A DNA stretch of 13,600 nt from Microcaldota archaeon (GTDB lineage: Archaea > Micrarchaeota > Micrarchaeia > Norongarragalinales > WALN01), in the NCBI GenBank assembly GCA_015522865.1, contig WALN01000063.1, forward strand, positions 1 through 13,600, written 5' to 3'. Below the pieces are notes generated by a model. That model did not search any database. It was not told where the DNA came from and worked only from the letters and a program-made list of their open reading frames with translations. This document shows, piece after piece, positions 7,529 to 13,600 of this stretch; the first letter of the stretch is position 1, and the number at the start of each line of letters is the position of its first letter. Made by a program: the position numbers and the translations under genes.

Positions 7529-8815
7529 ATGGTTAGCTGGTTCGATCTCCCCCTTGTTATTTTGGTAGGCACATCCAATCTCACTCTAATTATGTGGCTG
7601 TTGCTCTATGCGCTTAGAAAAACTCCAAAAGAAAAAAAGGAAATGAAAAAATTCCCAAAAATCTCAATTCTAATCCCAGTGAAAAATGAAGAGAAGAATA
7701 TCGGAAAAACTATTGAACACGTCCTAAATGCAGATTACCAAAAAAATAAAAGAGAAATAATCGTAATTAATGACGGCTCGACAGACAGAACTGGAGAGAT
7801 TATAAAAAAATTTCCCGTCAAAATTATAACTCACAAAAAAAGTGTTGGAAAAGCAGCGTCTTTAAATGAAGCATTGAAAAGAGCTACTGGAGAATATGTA
7901 TTCACTATTGACAGCGATACATCCATCCCAGCCGAAGGACTGAAAAAACTTATTTTAGAATTTGATGAAAGAACTGCCGCGGTCTCCGGCCTTCTCCTTA
8001 TACACAATGACAGGGGGATACTCACGAAATTTCAGGTTGTTGAATATTTGCAGGCGATGTTCTTAAGGATAATACAAGACAAATGGAATGCGGTACCAAC
8101 CACCATAGGCACTTTCTGCGCTTTTAAGAGAAAACTGCTCAAAAAGGTGGGGAATTTCCCTGCGGATACATTTAGCGAGGATGCGGACGTTTCTTTAATG
8201 TTAAGGAAAAGGGGATACAAAAGCAAAATAAGTATCTGCCTGGCAAAGACAGTTGCTCCGCAAAGCATCAGTGCATTGCTAAAGCAGAGAACACGATGGG
8301 TAAGGGGGAAGCTTCAGCTTCTAAGAAAACACAAGGATATTATTTTCAACTTCAAGTACGGCATGCTGGGATGGCTCACATATCCGTATGAATACTTCGG
8401 TATTGGGTTTGCGTTAATTGCGCTGCCGTTTGCAATAGTTCAAGGGGGAATTATTGCTTTTTTTGCGCTGCAGATAATGCTGTTCTTTTTCAATCTTTTT
8501 GTTGCTCCTATAAGTACCTCAACATTAGTAAAAGGTGTTCTGATGACTATTAACACATTAAACCCCCTCAACTACGGAGCGTTGGGTTTGACGTCTGTGT
8601 TCTTTATTTTCCTTTCATTCATTTTTCTTTTCTTAGGGGCTAAGGAGCTTGGGCAAAAGCAGAAAATTTCAAACTATATTTTGTTCTTGGCAGCATACCC
8701 ATATATGCTGCTCCTCTTTTTAACGAACTTCATCGCCATAGTTAAAGAAATCGCCGCTCAAACCAAAGAAAAAAGCAAAACAAGAACATGGAGGGGCTTT
8801 ACAAAACTATTTTAA
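7529..8815 (+). CDS. Membrane-bound GT2 glycosyltransferase (cellulose/hyaluronan synthase-like)
   Basis: This 428-residue integral membrane enzyme is predicted to use a nucleotide sugar to extend a polysaccharide or glycolipid. It has one N-terminal membrane helix (about 7-30), a cytoplasmic GT-A domain (about 43-265) and about four C-terminal helices (about 280-410). The processive GT2 motifs are all present: D82 in INDGSTD, the DSD motif at 128-130, E217-D218 in FSEDAD, and QRTRW at 253-257. The last is the Q-x-x-R-W signature of synthases that also move the polymer through the membrane. The length is close to single-chain synthases such as NodC and hyaluronan synthase (about 400-420). The start is four bases after the GT4 stop, so the two glycosyltransferases are co-expressed. 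Whether the product is a polymer or a single sugar on a lipid cannot be settled from sequence. Confidence 0.9.
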   Translation: MVSWFDLPLVILVGTSNLTLIMWLLLYALRKTPKEKKEMKKFPKISILIPVKNEEKNIGKTIEHVLNADYQKNKREIIVINDGSTDRTGEIIKKFPVKIITHKKSVGKAASLNEALKRATGEYVFTIDSDTSIPAEGLKKLILEFDERTAAVSGLLLIHNDRGILTKFQVVEYLQAMFLRIIQDKWNAVPTTIGTFCAFKRKLLKKVGNFPADTFSEDADVSLMLRKRGYKSKISICLAKTVAPQSISALLKQRTRWVRGKLQLLRKHKDIIFNFKYGMLGWLTYPYEYFGIGFALIALPFAIVQGGIIAFFALQIMLFFFNLFVAPISTSTLVKGVLMTINTLNPLNYGALGLTSVFFIFLSFIFLFLGAKELGQKQKISNYILFLAAYPYMLLLFLTNFIAIVKEIAAQTKEKSKTRTWRGFTKLF

Positions 8816-8818
8816 AGA
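8810..8818 (+). promoter_or_regulatory. TATA box of the thioredoxin reductase gene, over the GT2 stop codon
   Basis: The box ttttaaaga is centred about 25 bases before the ATG at 8839, and the TAA in it is the GT2 stop codon. There is no ribosome binding site before 8839. An upstream in-frame ATG at 8788 would add 17 residues before the FAD-binding strand and lies within the GT2 gene, so it is rejected. Confidence 0.6.
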
Positions 8819-8838
8819 TTATCACTTTTAGTATATCT

Positions 8839-9768
8839 ATGATTTATGATATAGCAATTATAGGCGGCGGCCCAGCAGGCATTGCATGTGCAATTTATGC
8901 TGCGGCGAGGGAGATGAAAACTATTTTATTTGAACCGGCAGCAATGGGCGGGACAGTAAACGAAGCAATGGAAATTTTGAATTACCCCTCTGCTGGAAAG
9001 ATAGAAGGCGAGGAGCTCGCAAAGAGATTTGCCGAACACCTTATGCTCTTCCCAAAAGTCGAAATTAAAAAGAGGATGGTTGAAAGGATAAGCAAAAACG
9101 GAGACCTTTTTGAAATACGCAATGGCGGCGGAGAAGTGATAAGCTCCAAAACAGTGGTGGTAGCAACAGGAGCGAAGCATAGGGCTCTTAATTTACCAAA
9201 TGAGGAAAAATTTGCTGGAAGGGGGGTAAGCTATTGTACAACATGCGACGCACCGTTCTTTAAGGACAAAGTAGTTGCAGTTGTTGGCGGCGGAGATTCA
9301 GCGCTTAAATCTGCGATTTATTTAAGCGAAATAGCAAAAGAAACAATAATCATCCACAGAAGAGATGAGTTCAGAGGAGAAAAAATATGGCAGGAGAAAA
9401 TTGATGAAAAAGGAGTAAAAAAAGAGTTGAATAAAGTTGTCGTGGAGCTAAAAGGAGAAAACAAACTGGAAGCAGTAGTGGTTGAGGATGTTAAAACAAA
9501 AGAGAGAAAAGAAATCAAAGTTGATGGGCTGTTTATAAATATAGGGAACACGCCAATAAGTGAGTTGGTTGAAAATATGGGAGTTGAAATGGACGAAAGA
9601 AAATTTATAAAGGCAGACAAATGGAGCAGGACAAACATTCCGGGCCTGTACGCAGCTGGTGATGTTACTGGTAAGGGAATGCAGATAGTGGTTGCAGCGT
9701 CAGATGGAGCGCTCGCAGCACTCGATGCTTATCTATATATTAAACAAAAATTTCCCGAGAAGAGCTAA
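8839..9768 (+). CDS. trxB: Thioredoxin reductase (NADPH- and FAD-dependent)
   Basis: This 309-residue cytoplasmic flavoenzyme reduces the disulfide of thioredoxin or a glutaredoxin-like partner. Low-molecular-weight thioredoxin reductase landmarks are in order: FAD-binding IIGGGPAG (7-14), the redox pair C133 and C136 in CTTCDAPFF, NAD(P)H-binding GGGDSA (150-155), HRRDEFR (173-179; the paired arginines favour NADPH), and the C-terminal FAD motif AAGDVTG with D275. The length is typical (about 305-320). The reading from 8839 starts the protein two residues before the first beta strand, as usual. No thioredoxin gene is in the window, so its partner is elsewhere. Its own promoter sits at the end of the GT2 gene. 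It converges with the lipoprotein gene, separated by 65 bases that show only weak short inverted repeats. Confidence 0.94.
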   Translation: MIYDIAIIGGGPAGIACAIYAAAREMKTILFEPAAMGGTVNEAMEILNYPSAGKIEGEELAKRFAEHLMLFPKVEIKKRMVERISKNGDLFEIRNGGGEVISSKTVVVATGAKHRALNLPNEEKFAGRGVSYCTTCDAPFFKDKVVAVVGGGDSALKSAIYLSEIAKETIIIHRRDEFRGEKIWQEKIDEKGVKKELNKVVVELKGENKLEAVVVEDVKTKERKEIKVDGLFINIGNTPISELVENMGVEMDERKFIKADKWSRTNIPGLYAAGDVTGKGMQIVVAASDGALAALDAYLYIKQKFPEKS

Positions 9769-9833
9769 AATTCTACCCAAAAATCTTAGAATAGAAATCC
9801 AAAATCTCCGCTTTCTCGAAATCTCTCAGAAAG

Positions 9834-10625
9834 CTAACTCTTTTTCATGGTGAAGAATGCAGAAACTGAACGCGTTTCTCCGGAATTTCCGTCCTTAACT
9901 TTAAACTCTATTTCATACAACCCATTTATCCAGTAGCCCTCAAAAGAGCTAATAACTAAATGACCTGGGACTGGTATCTTTGCAATTTTTGAGGTACCGA
10001 TATTTCCCTCTTTCTGGAAGAAAATATATGGAATACTACCACCAATTGCTGCGTATTTCTGCCCGTTTCTCCATTCGTAGAGAGTAAGATAATCTGTTAT
10101 TGATTCTGTATACTCTCCATTTATTTTTTTAGTCGTTGCTCCCCCTATCTCGTGGTATAGATAAATGGTGTCTCCAGGAGAATAAACGGGGTTTTTAATT
10201 TCATTACAAAAGCCATCTTCTTCAACATTGTTTGAGCAGAATTTAATATTGCTTATGCAGAGCGAAGTGCACATAGTAACATCATCTACACCGTATTTAG
10301 GGGTCGGAGTTGGTGTTGAGGTAGGTAATGGAAGAGTGGGCGTTGGACTGGGAGTAGTGGTAACTGTCTGTACAATCGGCGTTGGTGTTGGGCAGGAGGA
10401 GACAACTTTCCAACCTTCTGGTACATCGCAGGGCGTTGTAAAAGAGTAGCATAAATTATTATTTGGGTTTATGGCAAATGTCTGGACCTGCGCGCATGTA
10501 GTTGGAGAAGAGGTAGGAAGGGAGACATTATGCGGGCTGGGAGCAGGTGAGACCGCAGGTGTTATGCAACCAGCAAATAGCATAAAGAGACCAACAACAA
10601 GCAGATAATACTTATTTACATCCAT
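9834..10625 (-). CDS. Secreted lipoprotein with two Cys-rich modules joined by a Pro/Thr linker
   Basis: This is a 263-residue exported protein that I do not recognise as a named family. Residues 1-20 form a lipoprotein signal: basic K5, hydrophobic 8-17, then FAGC with lipidation cysteine C20. A Ser/Pro/Thr tether (22-43) is followed by a small module with C44, C59, C66 and C78 whose pattern (NPNNNLC, then PCDVPEGW) looks like a disulfide-bonded domain. Next come a Thr/Pro linker (79-110), four more cysteines (C119, C123, C130, C140), and a beta-strand-rich C-terminal domain (about 145-263). It should be anchored to the outside of the membrane and project outward. The start is leaderless, with a TATA-like box about 26 bases upstream. 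It is divergent from the giant coiled-coil protein across 75 bases, so the two may be co-regulated. Its ligand or partner is unknown. Confidence 0.8.
   Translation of the reverse strand: MDVNKYYLLVVGLFMLFAGCITPAVSPAPSPHNVSLPTSSPTTCAQVQTFAINPNNNLCYSFTTPCDVPEGWKVVSSCPTPTPIVQTVTTTPSPTPTLPLPTSTPTPTPKYGVDDVTMCTSLCISNIKFCSNNVEEDGFCNEIKNPVYSPGDTIYLYHEIGGATTKKINGEYTESITDYLTLYEWRNGQKYAAIGGSIPYIFFQKEGNIGTSKIAKIPVPGHLVISSFEGYWINGLYEIEFKVKDGNSGETRSVSAFFTMKKS
10296..10391 (-). repeat. Low-complexity Thr/Pro linker coding tract
   Basis: On the minus strand this encodes residues 79-110 of the lipoprotein, made of repeated Thr-Pro and Ser-Pro dipeptides. On the plus strand it appears as GT/GG-rich degenerate repeats. 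Such linkers are usually extended, protease-resistant and often O-glycosylated in surface proteins. The tract is prone to length variation between strains. Confidence 0.75.
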
Positions 10626-10646
10626 GCATCTATTAAGCCTGCATTA

Positions 10647-10655
10647 ATTTAATAA
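10647..10655 (-). promoter_or_regulatory. TATA-like box of the lipoprotein gene
   Basis: On the minus strand this reads TTATTAAAT and is centred about 26 bases before the ATG at 10625. There is no ribosome binding site, so the mRNA is probably leaderless. It lies about 20 bases from the oppositely directed box of the next gene. Confidence 0.5.
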
Positions 10656-10668
10656 TTTTCCTGTCCAA

Positions 10669-10680
10669 CTAATTAAAAAT
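10669..10680 (+). promoter_or_regulatory. TATA-like box of the giant coiled-coil gene
   Basis: The sequence ctaattaaaaat is centred about 26 bases before the ATG at 10701. There is no ribosome binding site in the interval. Both divergent boxes fit within the 75-base gap, leaving little room for separate regulation. Confidence 0.5.
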
Positions 10681-10700
10681 GTTTCTGAATTAAATTTTCT

Positions 10701-13600
10701 ATGAAGCGTGTAGTATTTTTTGTTGTTTTACTGCTCACTTTTGTGTATTCTCTAAGCGAATATTCCTTTCTACTCTATGGAGAAAGCCCGGATTTGACCT
10801 ATTTATATATAACGCCAACAAGCTGCGAACAATTCAAAAATTTGAACATCACTTCGCCTCAGGCAAATGCCGATTTTTCAGAGAGCTTTCAGCTGGCAAA
10901 AAGTGCGAGAGTGGAGGCATACAGAGCAAGGATGGAAGCGGAGAAACAGAAATGGAGTTTCGAAGAAGACCCGCTCGGTTATACTGTTTATGGGCATGAC
11001 TGTACAGAACCCGGCATCGCCTCTTTAAATTATGCTTTAGAAGCTGCTCAGAAAGGGCTATTAGTTGTCGGAAGAAGCGCTGAAAAACTAAAAAAAATGG
11101 TTGGAGAAAATTACTCTGGATTTGCAGCTGGAGTGCTGGAGGAAGTTGAAGAAAGTGAAAGCAAATTAAAGAATTCTGAGAGCGACAATGATTCTCTCGG
11201 CGGGAGAATAGTATATGCGGGCATGAAAGCGCAAAAGCTCTTTGAAGAAGCTGATGAGGGGAGGGCTCTCCCGGAATTCGCAGAACTGATAGAAAAATGC
11301 GCTGGCAGCAACTCAATTTTAGAAAAAGAAATTGAATTAAATGAGAAAATAAAAAAAGCAATCGAAAATCTGCAAATTGAAAATATAGATGCAAAACAAA
11401 ATGCTACCTCCAAATTGAGGGAAGCAAGAGGCGCGCTCGAATCTGCAAAAGCTTTCAGCACAATTGATAAAAACGCATTGGCTTTCGTCTCTGCGGGGGG
11501 AATAGCGAGCGGCGGGGAAGCGATTGCACCGAGTGAGATGCTGAAAAAAGCAGAGAAAGAGTTGGAAGAGGGAGAGAAAGCACACTTCGCTGCGCAAAAA
11601 GCAGAGAAGCTTACTGACTCTACAAATGAGTATAGAAAAGCAAAAGAGAGGTTTGAAAGCGCTATTAATTTGGTGAAAGAAACAGAAAAAGAAGGAAAGC
11701 AGTTCGAGGAGAGATTTGAAAAGATTGAGGCGGAGGAAGAGGAAAAACTAAGCGCGCTTATTGAAAAAAATCCAAACTCTCCTTTTGTTGAAAAGGCGCA
11801 GCTAACCATAGAAAAGCAGGCGCAGAATTTAGGCGAGCGCATAGAGAGAGTAAAGCAAATGAAAGATATTGAAGATGCAATAAAAAAATATGGTGAGTTA
11901 TCGATAGCCAAGAGCGAAGCAAAGAGGGCGCTTGATGTGCTTAAAGAAAATATTAAAAAAGCTGAGAAAGATGGGCTCGAAGCAAGCTACGAAAAAAGCA
12001 AAGAAGAGCTGCTGAGAGAGCAGCTCAAAAAAGCGGGGGAAAATATTATTTTGATAAATGAGATCGGGGATGAAGCTGAAAAAGAAAATAATTATTTGTG
12101 GTCGAGGGAAATCAGCGAATTTTCAGAACTGCCTCAAAAATACGAAGAGCTGAAAAAATATGTAAATTTTATGAGCTCATCTCAGCGTTTGAAAATGGAG
12201 GAGATTGGAGAAATATTCAACTCAGACAATACACTAAATATACAATACATGGGCAAATTAAGAAGCGCGAGATTGAGTTTAAATGAACTTTTTTCATCTC
12301 TTTTCTCCAACGCGCCTGCTCTGATTAAGAGCGAGCTGGAAAAAAACCTAAAAATCAGAAAGAGAATTGGGGAAGTTGAGCTTGACAAACCAGCAACAAT
12401 CGACTATGAGATACAAACCTACAACTCGGGCTTGAGTTATAACGGAAAAATAATAATAGATAAAATAAATTTTCCAGAAGGAAGTAAATTGATTGAAGGA
12501 AATTTCGAACTTTCCAACGGAAAAATAATAATAAGTGATTTGGATGTGGGCAGAGAGTACAGCGGAACAGTAAGAACATCTAAAATTTTAGCGCATACAA
12601 CAGCAGACAAATTCCAAACAGTTTATGCAAATGAGAAGGAAGGCAGAATAAGAGAGAATATTGAATTTAAATGTGAAATGGAAGGGGAGGTAATTATCAG
12701 AAGAAAACTCAATAACGCCAGGGTCGAGCTTAACGGGGCGGGAATTATCTCTACTTATTATAACGCCACAGACCTAGCAATAGTAGTGCGTGCAGTCAAA
12801 GGAAAAAATAAAATTTCAATAGATTATATAATAGAGCATCCCATCTCAAAAGAAATTTCTGCTTCAGTTACAAACAATTTTATAGAATATGATGTGAAGT
12901 TCAAAGACGAAGCGCTTGCTTTAGAAAATGCAGTTGTTGAGTTCTCAGAAAAGTTGGCATGCACACCGGAAAACATAGAAATAATTGGAGAAATGAAAAA
13001 TAAGAAAATATTAGTTGGAAATGCTCTGTTTGTAAATTTCGAGGGTAAATTTGAGAATTCCGAGCAAAAGGAGGAGAAAATAATTGTTAAATGCGATATA
13101 TTTCAAACAGATGTTGAGAATTTGTACTCTGAACTCGAAGCAAACCTCTCCGAAATGGAAGAAATGGAGATAAGGAAAAAAATAGATGGTGGAAAATTTG
13201 GAGACGCGCTCAGGCAGCTGCTCTTAGTAAAAGAGGAGACCAGGAAAAAGGAGCTTGAGGAAAAAATAAAAGCAGAGAGGAAGGAAAAAATTAAAATGAA
13301 AGTGGAAGAAATGCAAAAGACAATCTGGCCGGTTCTCCGCTGCAGCAATTGCAGCTCTGTGTTGATTGAGGAGATAAATAAAGTAAATGAAGAACTGAAA
13401 AAAGCTTCTGGAGAGGACGCAGAAACTCATTTAGAGAACGCAGAGAAACTCATGGAGCTAAAGGGATGGACAAAATATATGGAAGGGAAAGTGAAAGAAA
13501 TGGGAAAATGTGGGATTGAAACAAACGAAATTTATGGAAAAATTGAAACTAAGGAGCTGCTCAAAGCGGAGAAAGAGCTGAGGGAATTGGAAAACAAATG
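10701..13600 (+). CDS. Giant secreted coiled-coil protein, family unknown (runs off the window)
   Basis: The frame is open from the ATG at 10701 to the window end: 966 complete codons and no stop, so the C-terminus is missing. An in-frame TGA at 10686 closes the frame upstream and no other ATG fits. Residues 1-17 form a signal peptide (KR, then a hydrophobic run 4-15, small residue S17). Residues about 55-556 are mostly charged, Glu/Lys/Ala-rich helix with long coiled-coil stretches. Residues about 557-800 change to alternating beta-strand sequence, probably one or two beta-sandwich modules. From about 805 coiled coil resumes, interrupted by a CxxC pair (C881, C884). Other cysteines are C42, C101, C200, C658, C754, C798 and C937. 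At least seven N-x-S/T sequons occur (N49, N137, N163, N234, N688, N815, N883). It is probably an extracellular structural or adhesive protein. I cannot name a family. Confidence 0.85.
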   Translation, partial: MKRVVFFVVLLLTFVYSLSEYSFLLYGESPDLTYLYITPTSCEQFKNLNITSPQANADFSESFQLAKSARVEAYRARMEAEKQKWSFEEDPLGYTVYGHDCTEPGIASLNYALEAAQKGLLVVGRSAEKLKKMVGENYSGFAAGVLEEVEESESKLKNSESDNDSLGGRIVYAGMKAQKLFEEADEGRALPEFAELIEKCAGSNSILEKEIELNEKIKKAIENLQIENIDAKQNATSKLREARGALESAKAFSTIDKNALAFVSAGGIASGGEAIAPSEMLKKAEKELEEGEKAHFAAQKAEKLTDSTNEYRKAKERFESAINLVKETEKEGKQFEERFEKIEAEEEEKLSALIEKNPNSPFVEKAQLTIEKQAQNLGERIERVKQMKDIEDAIKKYGELSIAKSEAKRALDVLKENIKKAEKDGLEASYEKSKEELLREQLKKAGENIILINEIGDEAEKENNYLWSREISEFSELPQKYEELKKYVNFMSSSQRLKMEEIGEIFNSDNTLNIQYMGKLRSARLSLNELFSSLFSNAPALIKSELEKNLKIRKRIGEVELDKPATIDYEIQTYNSGLSYNGKIIIDKINFPEGSKLIEGNFELSNGKIIISDLDVGREYSGTVRTSKILAHTTADKFQTVYANEKEGRIRENIEFKCEMEGEVIIRRKLNNARVELNGAGIISTYYNATDLAIVVRAVKGKNKISIDYIIEHPISKEISASVTNNFIEYDVKFKDEALALENAVVEFSEKLACTPENIEIIGEMKNKKILVGNALFVNFEGKFENSEQKEEKIIVKCDIFQTDVENLYSELEANLSEMEEMEIRKKIDGGKFGDALRQLLLVKEETRKKELEEKIKAERKEKIKMKVEEMQKTIWPVLRCSNCSSVLIEEINKVNEELKKASGEDAETHLENAEKLMELKGWTKYMEGKVKEMGKCGIETNEIYGKIETKELLKAEKELRELENK

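Noticed and set aside
9769..9833. Possible stem-loop terminator between the convergent thioredoxin reductase and lipoprotein genes
   Set aside because: Only five-base arms such as TTCTA/TAGAA are present with long loops and no strong T-run, which is too weak to call.
10300..10391. Plus-strand GT/GG-rich repeats as a possible repeat array or structured RNA
   Set aside because: They are the reverse complement of Thr-Pro codons in the lipoprotein linker, and the protein repeat explains them fully.
11111..11911. A 266-codon open frame on the minus strand inside the giant coiled-coil gene (and a second near 10849-11394)
   Set aside because: It is rich in Ser, Phe and Ala with no domain signature, exactly the shadow expected opposite a Glu/Lys/Ala-rich coiled-coil coding strand. 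The plus-strand frame is continuous through the region.

Overview
The window reads as a stretch of chromosome from an AT-rich archaeon. The evidence for this is promoter architecture (TATA-like boxes 24-27 bases upstream of start codons that lack a ribosome binding site), GGTGA-type ribosome binding sites on genes inside operons, and gene content: an M42 aminopeptidase, an archaea-specific DUF2070 membrane protein and a lipobox protein with a Pro/Thr linker. A half-sized MFS protein and tight packing lean towards a small-genome (DPANN-like) lineage. That lineage call is inference, and no rRNA or tRNA is present to fix the taxonomy.

Layout. Bases 1-143 hold no gene I can support. Bases 192-4382 hold a peptide and amino-acid metabolism block: M42 aminopeptidase, a six-helix MFS-like membrane protein, an M24 Xaa-Pro-type peptidase, a short hydrophobic protein on the minus strand, and a class I/II (alanine-type) aminotransferase. 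Bases 4434-8815 hold an apparent operon: DUF2070 membrane protein, GT4 glycosyltransferase, and membrane-bound GT2 glycosyltransferase. A thioredoxin reductase follows (8839-9768), with its own promoter embedded in the GT2 stop codon. Convergent to it is a minus-strand lipoprotein (9834-10625). Divergent from the lipoprotein, across only 75 bases, is a very long secreted coiled-coil protein (10701 to beyond the window end, at least 966 codons).

How the genes may work together. The two peptidases and the aminotransferase fit stepwise degradation of peptides to amino acids and 2-oxo acids. The DUF2070/GT4/GT2 set suggests envelope glycolipid or polysaccharide synthesis. The lipoprotein and giant coiled-coil protein form a cell-surface pair that may share a bidirectional promoter. 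This pair is the least explained part of the window: the long protein has a coiled coil, a beta-rich module and a second coiled coil containing a CxxC, and I recognise no family for it. I saw no CRISPR array, insertion sequence, tRNA, rRNA or recognisable defence system.
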